64,000 nucleotides of DNA from Janthinobacterium silvisoli (GTDB lineage: Bacteria > Pseudomonadota > Gammaproteobacteria > Burkholderiales > Burkholderiaceae_D), in contig NZ_JACHCL010000002.1 of assembly GCF_014200725.1 (NCBI RefSeq), positions 1,325,176 through 1,389,175 of the forward strand. The letters run 5' to 3'. The notes below the pieces were generated by a model. The model was not told the origin of the DNA. It was given only the letters and a program-made list of their open reading frames with translations, and ran no database searches. Each line of letters starts with the position of its first letter. Position 1 is the stretch's first letter. Shown here one piece after another: positions 8,117-17,100 of the stretch. The translations under genes and the position numbers were made by a program.

Positions 8117-11100
8117 TTACTTGTTCAGGCTGACCGGTGTGCCTGGTGGCGTACGGCCTTTCAGCAGGAACAGGACGCCTTTTTTCAGCATGCGGTAGAC
8201 GAAACGCAACAGCAGCAAGGTCAGCACGCATTCGAGGAAGGTCAGGATCAACGCGAACGTGACATGCATGCGCTCGTGGCGCCAGTGGAACTTGGCAACG
8301 GCGCCGTCGCGTGCAATCTCGATGCTATCGTAGAAAGTCGGCACCACCAGCAAGGTCAGAATCGTCGACGTGATCGTGCCGCCGATGATGGCAATCGCCA
8401 GTGGACGGTAGAATTCGCCGCCCTCGCCCAGGCCCAGCGCGACCGGGAACATGCCGGCGATCAGCGCAAAGGTGGTCATCAGGATGGGGCGCAGACGCAT
8501 GCGGCCTGCATACATCAGCGCATCTTCACGGCCATAACCTTCTTCTTCACGCTTGCGCGCCGCGTCCAGCAACAGGATGGCGTTCTTGGCCACCAGTCCC
8601 ATCAGCATGATGATGCCGATAAAACTCATCAGGTTGATGGTATTGCCCGTCAAGACCAACGCCAGCATCACGCCGATCAAGCTCAGCGGCAAGGACATCA
8701 TCACGCCCAGCGGCGCCGTGAAGGAATCGAACTGCATCACCAGGATCAGATACATCAGGCCGATCCCCATCACCAGCGCGATCAGCATTTCCGTGAACAG
8801 CTCCTGCTGATCCTGGCCGGCGCCACCCAGCGACAAGCCATAACCTGGCGGGAAATCCATCGAATTGGCCAGCTTCATGGCGTCCGACGTCACTTCGCCG
8901 TTCGAGCGGCCCTGGGCATTGGCCGACACGGTGATCGTGCGCTTGCCATTCTTGTGCTCGATACCGGATGGTCCCTTGCCCATGGTGATGGTGGCGATCT
9001 GATCCAGCGGCACCATTTGCGAAGTACCCGTCACGCTGATCGGCAGGCGCTCGATATTTTCGGACGCCACGCGGTCATCAGGATGCAAACGTACGGCCAC
9101 GTCACGCGTCTCGCCGGTCGGATCGACCCAGTCGCCCACTTCCACGCCGGCAAACGCCACGCGCAAGGATTGCGCCGCATCGTTGACGGAAATACCCATG
9201 GAGTTGGCCAGGCCACGGTTCAGTTCAATCTTCAGCTCGTTTTTCGGATCTTGCTCGGACAGGCCCACGTCGACGGCGCCCGGCACCTGGCGCAGCTTGT
9301 CCATATAGGCGTTGGTGATTTCCATCAACTTGCGCGAATCCGGGCCCGTAAATTCCACCTGGATCGGTTTTTGCGAACCGTTGCTCAAGTCATCCTGCAC
9401 CACGTATTCGGCGCCCACCAGGCGCGACATTTTCTCGCGCAGTTCGACCGCGATTTCCTTGGCCGAACGTTTGCGGGTATTGCGCTTGCCGATATCGACA
9501 TACACGCGCCCGCCGCTGACATTGATGGAGCTATTGGTTTCCTTGGTTTCAGGCAAGGTACGCGCCAGGGCCGCCGCCGCTTCCAGTTTCAAGCGCGAAT
9601 ACTCGATGCTGCTCGACGAAGGCGTACGCACATTGATCATCAGGTTGCCCGAATCCGACGCCGGCAAGAAGCTGGTGCCGCCGTGATTGATATGCACATA
9701 CACGGCGCCCACCAGGCTGCCGACGGCGATCAGGGCCATCGAGCGGCGGTGATGCAAGGCCCACGCAATCACATTGCCATAGCGGTCGGCCTGATGGTCG
9801 AACCAGTTGTTGAAACGCTCCAGCACCCGGCTCAAGCCTTTTTTCGGCGCCGTATGGTGGTCGGCCGGGTCGCCCCAGTAAGCCGACAGCAGCGGATCGA
9901 GCGTGAAGGAAATGCCCAGACTGACCAGTACCGAACAGGTTACCGTCAGGGCGAATGGGCGGAACCACTCACCGGAAATGCCGGGCATGAAGGCCACCGG
10001 AATAAACACGGCGATGATGGAGAAGGTGGTGGCGGCCACGGCCAGGCCGATCTCGGCCGTGCCTTCCAGCGCCGCCGTGCGGCGGTCCTTGCCCATCTGC
10101 ATGTGGCGCACGATGTTTTCCCGCACCACGATGGCGTCATCGATCAGCACGCCAATCGCCAGCGACAAGCCCAGCAAGGTCATGAAGTTCAGCGTAAAGC
10201 CGCACAGCCAGACGGCGATAAAGGCCGCGATCACGGACGTCGGCAAGCTCAGTGCCGTGATCAGGGTCGACCGCCAGGAATTCAGGAAGGCGTACACCAC
10301 GAAAATGGTCAGCACGGCGCCCAGCACCAGCGATTCGATCACATTGTTCAAGCTATGCTGCGCGTTTTCGCCGCCATCGCGCGTCACTTCCAGGGACGTG
10401 CCTTTGGGCAAGGTCTTGTTGATTTCCTTCACCATGTCGCGGATCTTGTTGGCCACGCTGACGGTGCTGGCGTCACGCACGCGGGTGATCGAGATACCCA
10501 CGTTCGGCTTGCCGCTGCGGATGCTCATGCTGTTGACTTCGGCAAAGCCATCCTGGATGGTCGCCACCTGCGCCAGGCGCACGATTTCCTCGCCGCGGCG
10601 CTTGACCACCACTTGTTCGAAGTCGGCAGGCGACTCGATGCGGCCCACCAGGCGGATGCTTTTCTCATCCATGGTGCCGCGTACCTTGCCGACTGGCGCA
10701 TTGGTATTCTGGTTGCGCAAGGCGTTGACTACGTCGCTGACCGACACATTGTATTCACGCAACTTTTCAGCGCGCAACAAGACCGATAACTCACGTTTCA
10801 GCGAACCGCCCACATTGACCAGCGCCACGCCATCGACGGCGCGGAAACGGTCTGACAACACGTCTTCAGCCAGGCGCGAAATTTCCGCATGGCTTTGCGT
10901 ATCCGACGACAGCGCCAGCTGCATGATGGGGTCGGCGGCTGGATCGATGCGCTGCAGTATCGGCTCGCGCATTTCCAGCGGCAACTTGTAGCGCACGGCG
11001 GCAATCGAGTTGCGGATATCATCGGACGCTTCGATCAAGTTGGTCTTGAACGAAAACTTCAGGAAGATGGTGGCCGAACCTTCGTCGGCGCTGCTATTGA

Positions 11101-11338
11101 TTTCCGTGACGCCGGAAATGCTTTGCAAGGACTTTTCCAGGCGGTTGACCACTTCGCGCTCGACCGTGTCGGGCGAGGCGCCTGGATAGGGAATGCTGAC
11201 CACGATGAACGGGACTTCCACATCGGGATTCTGGTTGACGCGCAATTTCTTGAGCGCCAGCAAACCGACGCACATCATCGCCAGAATCAGGACGATGGTG
11301 GCGGTCGGCCGTTTGATACTGAAATCGGAAAGAAACAT
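8117..11338 (-). CDS. RND efflux transporter permease with C-terminal extension
   Basis: 1073 residues. The start MFLSDFSIKRPTATIV is typical of the first RND helix. The proton-relay acidic pair is present in helix 4 (IGVLIDDAIVVRENI) as is the helix 10 Lys (MGLVAKNAILLLD). The two large periplasmic loops are complete. After the usual last helix the chain continues for about 70 residues and includes an additional hydrophobic stretch (FALILTFLECVLTLLLLRFVY) and a basic tail, so a 13th membrane helix is likely. The gene starts 3 bases after the adaptor stop (11342) and forms a two-gene operon with it. No outer-membrane factor is adjacent, so it may share one, such as the product of 6296-7852. 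Substrate unknown. Confidence 0.93.
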   Translation of the reverse strand: MFLSDFSIKRPTATIVLILAMMCVGLLALKKLRVNQNPDVEVPFIVVSIPYPGASPDTVEREVVNRLEKSLQSISGVTEINSSADEGSATIFLKFSFKTNLIEASDDIRNSIAAVRYKLPLEMREPILQRIDPAADPIMQLALSSDTQSHAEISRLAEDVLSDRFRAVDGVALVNVGGSLKRELSVLLRAEKLREYNVSVSDVVNALRNQNTNAPVGKVRGTMDEKSIRLVGRIESPADFEQVVVKRRGEEIVRLAQVATIQDGFAEVNSMSIRSGKPNVGISITRVRDASTVSVANKIRDMVKEINKTLPKGTSLEVTRDGGENAQHSLNNVIESLVLGAVLTIFVVYAFLNSWRSTLITALSLPTSVIAAFIAVWLCGFTLNFMTLLGLSLAIGVLIDDAIVVRENIVRHMQMGKDRRTAALEGTAEIGLAVAATTFSIIAVFIPVAFMPGISGEWFRPFALTVTCSVLVSLGISFTLDPLLSAYWGDPADHHTAPKKGLSRVLERFNNWFDHQADRYGNVIAWALHHRRSMALIAVGSLVGAVYVHINHGGTSFLPASDSGNLMINVRTPSSSSIEYSRLKLEAAAALARTLPETKETNSSINVSGGRVYVDIGKRNTRKRSAKEIAVELREKMSRLVGAEYVVQDDLSNGSQKPIQVEFTGPDSRKLMEITNAYMDKLRQVPGAVDVGLSEQDPKNELKIELNRGLANSMGISVNDAAQSLRVAFAGVEVGDWVDPTGETRDVAVRLHPDDRVASENIERLPISVTGTSQMVPLDQIATITMGKGPSGIEHKNGKRTITVSANAQGRSNGEVTSDAMKLANSMDFPPGYGLSLGGAGQDQQELFTEMLIALVMGIGLMYLILVMQFDSFTAPLGVMMSLPLSLIGVMLALVLTGNTINLMSFIGIIMLMGLVAKNAILLLDAARKREEEGYGREDALMYAGRMRLRPILMTTFALIAGMFPVALGLGEGGEFYRPLAIAIIGGTITSTILTLLVVPTFYDSIEIARDGAVAKFHWRHERMHVTFALILTFLECVLTLLLLRFVYRMLKKGVLFLLKGRTPPGTPVSLNK

Positions 11339-11341
11339 GGC

Positions 11342-12496
11342 TTAGTTTCCTTTAGCAGCTGCAGGCACGTCGGTGCTGGCCATGGCGGCCGGCGCTGCCT
11401 TGACGGGCACCAGATCCACTTTCTGTCCATCCTTGAAGGTCGAACCTGGCGTGCGCAGCACCTTGTCGCCACTGGCCAGGCCATTGGTCACTTCCCATTG
11501 GCCAGTGCGCACGTCGCGCGCACCGATGCGCAAGGTAGTCTTGCGCAAAGCCTTGTCCTTGACGGTCCAGGTGTAAGTCTGGTCGCCCGCCTTCACCAGG
11601 GCTGACTCCGGTATCATCAGGGCGCTGACGCTTTCGGCTTCGATGCGGCCTTCCGCATACAGGCCGGCCACGCGCGGCTGTTCCTTGCCCGTGAAATCGA
11701 CCAGCACGGCAACCTGGCGGGTCACGGCATTGGCGGCCGGATCGACACGGCGCACCTTGCCCGTAAAATCCAAGCCAGGATAACCATTGATGCGGAACAA
11801 GACGGTCTGCCCCACCTTGACGACGCCGATCTTGTCGGCCGATACCAGGCCTTCCAGGCGCATGCTGGTAGGATCGATCACCTTGATCAATTCCTTGCCG
11901 ATTTGCGCCGTATCGCCATTCGATACCTTGCGCTCGCTGACGATACCGTCAAACGGCGCGCGCACCAGGGTGCGCTGCAATTGCTGGCGCGCCTGGGCAG
12001 CGCGGCTCTTCGCGGCCGACAGGTCGCTCTGGGCATTGTTGCGGCGAATTTCCGCGTCTTCCTGAGCCTGCGTCGAGGTCATGCCCGAAGCGCGCAGGGT
12101 TTTCATGCGCTCGAACATGCGCTGCGCCTGCTCCAATGTCTGGGTTGCGGCACGGGTCGCTTCATCGGCCGAATTGAGGCTGTCGCGGATGGCCGTCTCG
12201 TCCAGGCGCACCAGCACGTCGCCACGCTTGACGGCTTCGCCATTTTCCTTCATGACCTGCACCACCACGGCCGACACTTCGGCGCGCAGGTCGGCATTGC
12301 GCTCTGGCTGCACGGAACCGGTAATCACCGGGCCGGACGAAAGCGCGTTGCTTTGTATGGTCAGCACATCTTCCGGAGAGATCAGCAGGTTGCTGGCAAC
12401 AGTGGCAGCGTTGCCCTTGCCGGGGTCTTTGGACTCCTTGCCACAAGCGGTCAAGGCAGCGGCGATTGCCACAACTAACAGGGTTTTGCGCAACAT
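11342..12496 (-). CDS. RND efflux periplasmic adaptor lipoprotein
   Basis: 384 residues from the ATG at 12496, chosen because GGAGAAATATCC precedes it and the protein then begins directly with a signal peptide (MLRKTLLVVAIAAALTAC) whose LTAC is a lipobox; upstream in-frame codons would put 22 non-signal residues in front. The body has the lipoyl half-motif (RAEVSAVVVQVMKENGEAVKRG), a coiled-coil hairpin rich in Ala, Gln and Arg (about residues 95-165), the returning lipoyl half (VRAPFDGIVSERKVSNGD) and beta-barrel domain. It couples the permease encoded 3 bases downstream to an outer-membrane channel. First gene of a two-gene operon. Confidence 0.92.
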   Translation of the reverse strand: MLRKTLLVVAIAAALTACGKESKDPGKGNAATVASNLLISPEDVLTIQSNALSSGPVITGSVQPERNADLRAEVSAVVVQVMKENGEAVKRGDVLVRLDETAIRDSLNSADEATRAATQTLEQAQRMFERMKTLRASGMTSTQAQEDAEIRRNNAQSDLSAAKSRAAQARQQLQRTLVRAPFDGIVSERKVSNGDTAQIGKELIKVIDPTSMRLEGLVSADKIGVVKVGQTVLFRINGYPGLDFTGKVRRVDPAANAVTRQVAVLVDFTGKEQPRVAGLYAEGRIEAESVSALMIPESALVKAGDQTYTWTVKDKALRKTTLRIGARDVRTGQWEVTNGLASGDKVLRTPGSTFKDGQKVDLVPVKAAPAAMASTDVPAAAKGN

Positions 12497-12689
12497 GGAT
12501 ATTTCTCCGAAATGATAGTACCGCCTACCTGGCTGACAACTTTTTGAATTGCGGCTGGGCATACGGGCGTTATTTTTATTAAAACTACAAGCCGCAGAGT
12601 ATCCATGAGTGCCTCTGGCAGTGTCAATCGGCGGCTTCCTGTAATGCCTGATTCCGGGGATGAAACGTAGTTTTTACGCCCTGAAACGC

Positions 12690-12715
12690 AAAACCCCGCC
12701 TTGCGGCGGGGTTTT
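12690..12715 (-). terminator. Rho-independent terminator after the PAP2-like gene
   Basis: AAAACCCCGCC-TTGC-GGCGGGGTTTT, an 11-bp perfect stem 21 bases past the stop of the minus-strand PAP2-like gene. The A/T ends allow function on either strand. Confidence 0.85.
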
Positions 12716-12736
12716 CAGATGAGGGGAAAGTTCTGC

Positions 12737-13162
12737 TTATCGGCCGAACACCGCATTCACCAGGAAGCCGATCGCTACGCCCGTGCACAGGCCGCCGGCA
12801 ATTTCCACCAGGGTATGGCCCATGCGTTCGCGCAGCCAGGTGTGCGCAGGGCTGGCCGTTTCCTTGGCCACGCGGTTGATGGCGGCGGCTTGCTTTCCCA
12901 CGTGCTGGCGCAGGCTGTTGGCGTCGATGATGACGATGAAGGCCAGCGTGACGGCCACGCCGAAGGCAGGATTGCCTATGCCTTCGCGCAAGGCGATCAG
13001 GGTCGCCATGCTCGATACGACGGCGCTATGGTTGCTGGGAAAGCCGCCATTGCCGACCAGGCCAAACGCCCATTGGCGCGTGCGGGCGCTGTTGATCAGG
13101 AATTTGATCGGTCCGACCAGGATCCAGGTGATCAGGGGAGTGACGAGGTAAGCGATGTCCAT
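12737..13162 (-). CDS. divergent PAP2-family membrane protein (DUF212, YuiD-like)
   Basis: 141 residues from the ATG at 13162, supported by AAGGAATACCGC just upstream; a longer start would add 12 residues without a ribosome-binding site. The motif GNGGFPSNHSAVVSSMATLI (about residues 37-56) and the later RQHVGKQAAAINR and RMGHTLVEIAGG are the conserved parts of the divergent PAP2 (DUF212) family, small phosphatase-like proteins with three to four membrane helices. The S-N-H core resembles the phosphatase SGH motif of true PAP2 enzymes. The substrate is unproven, a lipid phosphate being the usual guess. It is transcribed alone, with its own terminator downstream. Confidence 0.85.
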   Translation of the reverse strand: MDIAYLVTPLITWILVGPIKFLINSARTRQWAFGLVGNGGFPSNHSAVVSSMATLIALREGIGNPAFGVAVTLAFIVIIDANSLRQHVGKQAAAINRVAKETASPAHTWLRERMGHTLVEIAGGLCTGVAIGFLVNAVFGR

Positions 13163-13255
13163 GCGGTATTCCTTGTGCAATATAAGTAAGAAAAACAATC
13201 CGCCATTATCGCAGATCCCCTACCGCCATAGACAGAAGGCCGTTGGCCACAGCCA

Positions 13256-14890
13256 TCACTGTTTCATCAGCCATAGTTTAAAGTCGGCAACAAAATCACT
13301 TTCGCTGACACCAAAGCTAGTCTTAAACGCCAGCTGATGATTCTGGCCCGCATGGCCGCTCAGGCGGTAATAATTGGCCAGCTCCGAAAAGAAAGACTCG
13401 CCGCTGACTGCCTTCAGATACATCATCATCAAGGTCGCCATTTCATAATTGCCGCGATGCTCTTTCATCATCTTCAGCCAGTCGGGCCCGGTTCCTGCAT
13501 TGACCAGGTCTTCCGGCGTCAAGCCCGTCCTATTGCCTGTCCGCCACCATTTAAGGGAAGTCTGGCGCCAGGCATAAGCGCGCTCCGGCTCGCTGCCATC
13601 GAACAGCATCTGTTCCGAAAACAGGTATTCGATCAGCTTGGCCGGCCCTTCCATCATCCAGTGCGGCGGGCGAAAGGCTGACTTGCCTTCGGCCAGCTGG
13701 TACTGGATCTGGTGTGTCAACTCGTGCATGGTGGTGCGCACGGCCCGCTCATTGAGTTTATTCAGATTGCCCTTGCTATCGAACTTGATGGCGATCTGCC
13801 CGCGCCGGTTCGACATGCCACCGCTCACTTCGCTCTCCACTTCGGCAACCTCAGCCTTGGTGTGCATATCCTGCGCCAGCACCTGCTGATAGTCTTGCGG
13901 GCCTGCGGCCAGATAGACCGTAACGTCATGCTCAAGCTGGACATGCCACAAATCGTGCACCAGCTCATCGAAGCGCAGCGTAGCCTGGCGCACCAGTGGC
14001 AAGGAATTTTGCTCGATGCTGGCGGCAAAAGCGTCCTGGACATAACCGCCCATGCGCACATGGATGTGCGGGCTGACATCGCCCACAGCCTGGGCATAAC
14101 CTGGCTGCAGCGCACGCGTATCCCGTTGGCGTTGTTCCAGGCCAGCCAATTCGTGTTCGCTGATGCCAAAGCAGTTGCTGAATGCGGCCGGCTGATTAAA
14201 ATCGCTGCGCGCGCTGGCCAGCAGATAAGACTTCACTGCCTGGTGAAAGCCATCCCCCAGGCGCTGGCGCAAGATGGCCATGGCGATCCGGCTTTTGGGC
14301 GAAGGACGGGCCACTACGCGGGCCATGCTGCCGGCAGGCGCCGGCTGGTGCTGCGCCACCTTGCCCATATCCCAGACGGGAATCTCGGCTTCCAGTTCCG
14401 GCGCCGGCGGCAAATGCAAGGCGCACAGCGCATCCTGGGCCAGGGTATCGGCCAGCGCCGACAATAACCAAGGCGGCAAGCGATCCAGATTGCCTGCGCT
14501 CAAACGCTCGAAGGCCTGGTACATCAGCACCCGCGATGGATACAACAAGGCACGTTCACGCAGTTCCGCTTCGCTCAAGCCCGCTTCAAGCACGATGCGC
14601 GCAGCGGGCGCATCGACCCTGTCGGTGGGCGAAGCGGCGATCACCCACTGCCGCAGCGGGCCCGGATCAATCTCATAGTGATCGCGCAATAATGCGGATG
14701 CCGAAGCCAGGACTGCCTGGGTACGCGAAGGCCAGTCGCGCGCGACTGCCTGCGACCAGCGGTCCTGGCCCGCCACCACCTGTACTGTAGTCATGGGGGC
14801 TGCCATTAATGGCGCAGACAAGGCAAGCAGGGACAGCAAGGGAAACACATAGCTGGCGCAGCGCGTCGGTGCAGAAAAGAAAGGGAACAT
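13256..14890 (-). CDS. exported peptidase-MA-like protein with HExxH zinc motif
   Basis: 544 residues with an N-terminal signal peptide (about residues 1-30, ending APLMAA). The C-terminal half has TMHELTHQIQYQL, an HExxH zinc motif at residues 389-393, followed about 20 residues later by HWMMEGPAKLIEY, where the Glu is positioned like the third zinc ligand of gluzincin (peptidase MA clan) proteins. The N-terminal half (residues 35-330) has no domain I recognise. The protein is probably periplasmic or secreted. It stands alone between the PAP2-like gene and the Ter cluster, in opposite orientation to the latter. Whether it hydrolyses proteins is unproven. The ATG at 14890 lacks a strong Shine-Dalgarno but gives a clean signal peptide. 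Confidence 0.75.
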   Translation of the reverse strand: MFPFFSAPTRCASYVFPLLSLLALSAPLMAAPMTTVQVVAGQDRWSQAVARDWPSRTQAVLASASALLRDHYEIDPGPLRQWVIAASPTDRVDAPAARIVLEAGLSEAELRERALLYPSRVLMYQAFERLSAGNLDRLPPWLLSALADTLAQDALCALHLPPAPELEAEIPVWDMGKVAQHQPAPAGSMARVVARPSPKSRIAMAILRQRLGDGFHQAVKSYLLASARSDFNQPAAFSNCFGISEHELAGLEQRQRDTRALQPGYAQAVGDVSPHIHVRMGGYVQDAFAASIEQNSLPLVRQATLRFDELVHDLWHVQLEHDVTVYLAAGPQDYQQVLAQDMHTKAEVAEVESEVSGGMSNRRGQIAIKFDSKGNLNKLNERAVRTTMHELTHQIQYQLAEGKSAFRPPHWMMEGPAKLIEYLFSEQMLFDGSEPERAYAWRQTSLKWWRTGNRTGLTPEDLVNAGTGPDWLKMMKEHRGNYEMATLMMMYLKAVSGESFFSELANYYRLSGHAGQNHQLAFKTSFGVSESDFVADFKLWLMKQ

Positions 14891-15057
14891 GGAATGATGG
14901 CTATGTTTTTAGTGTAAAGGTCCCGGGGCGGGATCAGCGTCTCGTTATTGACCAGATATCACAATACAGGAGTAACCGCGCGCATATTCTACGCGAGGGT
15001 CTTCATGCTGCAAGTCCTGTCATCTTCTTTTACAAACACACGCGTCCACCCAACAAT

Positions 15058-15085
15058 TCGCCAATGGCGAGTTAACTAATATAAA
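15058..15085 (+). promoter_or_regulatory. putative promoter/operator of the Ter cluster
   Basis: TATAAA at 15080-15085 resembles a -10 box; the -35 position (about 15057-15062, TTCGCC) is poor and is covered by the dyad TCGCC-AAT-GGCGA. A poor -35 overlapped by a dyad would fit activator- or repressor-controlled transcription. This is inference from position only. Confidence 0.35.
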
Positions 15086-15120
15086 ATCCCCCGCGTTATA
15101 GACAACAATTCCAATGTATT

Positions 15121-15158
15121 AATGCGGCTATCGCTATCCATAGGGCCGATAGCGCATT
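15121..15158 (+). promoter_or_regulatory. leader hairpin before the DUF475/TerC-like gene
   Basis: AATGCGGCTATCG pairs with CGATAGCGCATT across a 13-base loop, with a single bulged G. It ends 33 bases before the start codon and has no T tract, so it is not a terminator; it could be an operator or an mRNA structure. Confidence 0.4.
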
Positions 15159-15191
15159 CATAAGAACAATTTCTTTCAACGGGGTTAATCC

Positions 15192-16277
15192 ATGCAGCAT
15201 TTCAGGCTTTCCTTTATCGTCACCTTCCTCCTGATGGCCGTCGCCGGCTGGTGGGGTTATAGCCATGGCGGTGTGCCTGGCTTGCTGCAAGCGCTGTGGA
15301 TCACGGGCGTGCTGGGCATCATGGAAGTATCGCTGTCATTCGACAATGCCGTGGTAAATGCCTCGGTGCTGCGCCACTGGAATGAATTCTGGCAAAAGCT
15401 GTTCCTCACGGTCGGTATCCTGGTGGCCGTGTTCGGCATGCGCCTGCTGTTCCCGCTGGTAATCGTGTCGGTCGCCACCGGCGAAGGCTTGCTTGCCGTA
15501 TGGACCATGGCCACCACCACGCCCGACATCTATGCGCAGCACCTGACCAACAACCACGCACAAGTCGCAGCCTTCGGCGGCGCTTTCCTGCTGCTGGTAT
15601 TTCTGAACTTCCTGTTCGATGATGAAAAAGAACTGCACTGGCTGGGCTGGGCCGAGGAAAAAGTCAACGCCCTGGGCACCGAAAGCCTGGCCGTGCTGAT
15701 CACCATGGGCGCCGTCGCCGCCTGCGTTTCCATGGGGCCAGAGGCTCAAAAGTACAGCGTGCTGGCTTCGGGCTTGGTCGGCATCGCCGTATATATCGGC
15801 GTGAACTGGATCAGCGGCCTGCTGGAAGAAAATGAACCGGATTTGCAAGATGAAGACGACGAAGAAAATGCAGCACCTGCCAAAAGCGGCAATGGCGATT
15901 TGATCAAGACAGTGGCGCGCGGCAGCATCGGCGGCTTCCTCTACCTGGAAGTGCTGGACGCCTCCTTCAGCTTCGACGGCGTGATCGGCGCGTTTGCCAT
16001 TACCAATGATGTCGTCATCATCATGCTGGGCCTGGCCATCGGCGCCATGTTCGTGCGTTCGATGACAGTTTTCCTGGTACATAAAGGCACGCTGGACGAA
16101 TTCGTCTACCTGGAACATGGCGCCCATTACGCGATCGGCATACTCGCGTTGATCATGTTCGCCTCCGTCAAGTACCATATACCGGAATGGTTCACGGGCC
16201 TGTCCGGTGTGGCCTTCATCCTGGTGTCGCTGTGGTCTTCACTGCGCCATCGAAAACAACAGGCTGCATTAGCTTGA
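15192..16277 (+). CDS. DUF475 family integral membrane protein (TerC-like)
   Basis: 361 residues, almost entirely hydrophobic, with about nine to ten membrane helices. Two internal half-motifs carry acidic residues inside helices: MEVSLSFDNAVVNASVL (about residue 44) and LEVLDASFSFDGVIGAFAI (about residue 257). Such S-F-D motifs in inverted repeats are the hallmark of the TerC/DUF475 superfamily, thought to bind or move metal ions. An acidic cytoplasmic loop (NEPDLQDEDDEENAA, about residues 215-230) separates the halves. It is the first gene of the Ter cluster, 111 bases before terD. In Ter systems TerC-like proteins are proposed to form a membrane complex with TerD-family proteins; transport activity here is not demonstrated. 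Confidence 0.85.
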   Translation: MQHFRLSFIVTFLLMAVAGWWGYSHGGVPGLLQALWITGVLGIMEVSLSFDNAVVNASVLRHWNEFWQKLFLTVGILVAVFGMRLLFPLVIVSVATGEGLLAVWTMATTTPDIYAQHLTNNHAQVAAFGGAFLLLVFLNFLFDDEKELHWLGWAEEKVNALGTESLAVLITMGAVAACVSMGPEAQKYSVLASGLVGIAVYIGVNWISGLLEENEPDLQDEDDEENAAPAKSGNGDLIKTVARGSIGGFLYLEVLDASFSFDGVIGAFAITNDVVIIMLGLAIGAMFVRSMTVFLVHKGTLDEFVYLEHGAHYAIGILALIMFASVKYHIPEWFTGLSGVAFILVSLWSSLRHRKQQAALA

Positions 16278-16309
16278 AATCGGGGCAACTGTCCCCATGT
16301 AGGAAAGTA

Positions 16310-16339
16310 ATGGCTGGAGTAATAAAAACACTCCGCCAT
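16310..16339 (+). other. intercistronic hairpin between DUF475 gene and terD
   Basis: ATGGCTGGAGT pairs with ACTCCGCCAT (one bulge) around a loop AATAAAAAC. No T tract follows, so it is unlikely to terminate transcription; it may protect or process the mRNA between the two cistrons. A smaller GGGG-CAACTGT-CCCC hairpin lies just upstream (about 16282-16296). Confidence 0.35.
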
Positions 16340-16388
16340 GCTGGTAAAGAAACACCACTTTTAAGTCTTAACTAAAAAGGAGCACGAC

Positions 16389-16964
16389 ATGGCAATCAGT
16401 TTGCAAAAAGGCGGCAACGTCAACCTGAGCAAGGAAGCACCGAATCTGCGCAAGATCATCATCGGCCTGGGCTGGGATCCGCGTTCGACCGACGGCGCCA
16501 CCTTCGACCTTGACGGCAGCGCCTTCCTCCTGAAAAGCGACGGCAAGGTCCGTGGCGACTCCGACTTCATCTTCTACAACAACCTGAAATCGACCGACGG
16601 TTCCATCGTCCACACGGGCGACAACCAGACCGGCGAAGGCGAAGGCGACGATGAGCGTATCGAAATCGACCTGTCGCGCGTGCCAGCCGACATCGACCGC
16701 ATCAGCATCACCGTCACCATCCACGACGCCGACGCGCGCCGCCAGAATTTCGGCATGGTCTCGAAGGCCTACATCCGCTGCCTGAACGCGGAAGGCGAAC
16801 GCGAGATCGCCCGCTACGACCTGTCCGAAGACAGCTCGACCGAAACGGCGATGATCTTTGGCGAAATCTACCGCTACAGCGGCGAATGGAAATTCAAGGC
16901 GATCGGCCAGGGTTTCAACGGCGGCCTGGGCCCCCTCGCCCGCTCGTTTGGCGTGAATGCTTAA
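16389..16964 (+). CDS. terD: TerD family calcium-binding stress protein
   Basis: 191 residues, the standard TerD/TerE length. It shows the conserved family segments in order: [18 protein letters not shown] at the start, GLGWDPR (about residue 28), [10 protein letters not shown] (about residue 39), DFIFYNN (about residue 59), [19 protein letters not shown] (about residues 75-93) and the C-terminal [19 protein letters not shown]. The acidic [13 protein letters not shown] stretch contributes to the Ca2+ sites described for TerD proteins. A good AAAGGAGCACGAC ribosome-binding site precedes the ATG. TerD proteins are cytosolic and implicated in tellurite, colicin, phage and other stress resistance, working with TerC-like membrane proteins. 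TerD versus TerE naming is a matter of close similarity. Confidence 0.93.
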   Translation: MAISLQKGGNVNLSKEAPNLRKIIIGLGWDPRSTDGATFDLDGSAFLLKSDGKVRGDSDFIFYNNLKSTDGSIVHTGDNQTGEGEGDDERIEIDLSRVPADIDRISITVTIHDADARRQNFGMVSKAYIRCLNAEGEREIARYDLSEDSSTETAMIFGEIYRYSGEWKFKAIGQGFNGGLGPLARSFGVNA

Positions 16965-17057
16965 AAGTCACGCTCATTAAACCTACTGCGCTACTCAACC
17001 CGACATTGAGCTTGCTCGCTACGGTTTTCTGAGGTGACTTGCGCTAGTATCTATACC

Positions 17058-17090
17058 GCCGCCTGCACAGAGTTCAGGCGGCTTTTTTTT
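17058..17090 (+). terminator. Rho-independent terminator directly upstream of the AIM24 gene
   Basis: GCCGCCTG pairs perfectly with CAGGCGGC (loop CACAGAGTT), followed by eight T. The T tract ends at 17090 and the ribosome-binding GGAG of the next gene starts at 17091, ten bases before its ATG, so no promoter fits between them. Confidence 0.85.
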
Positions 17091-17100
17091 GGAGATTACC

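Larger units (their letters stand above)
14891..15191. other. divergent intergenic region upstream of the Ter cluster
   Basis: 301 bases without a gene. It contains a short perfect dyad TCGCC-AAT-GGCGA (15058-15070), a TATAAA box at 15080-15085 ten bases after it, and an imperfect 12-bp inverted repeat (15121-15133 with 15147-15158) in the leader of the DUF475 gene. A weak ribosome-binding stretch (AACGGGG) lies shortly before the ATG at 15192. No tRNA, small ORF or known riboswitch was recognised. Confidence 0.55.

Noticed and set aside
8084..10789. Open frame of about 900 codons opposite the second RND permease
   Set aside because: His/Arg/Gln-rich low-information translation, no ribosome-binding site, and full conservation lies on the minus strand.
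14920..15191. yybP-ykoY manganese riboswitch before the TerC-like gene
   Set aside because: TerC-type genes are often controlled by this element, but I could not find its conserved internal loop sequences; only simple inverted repeats are visible. A covariance-model search would settle it.
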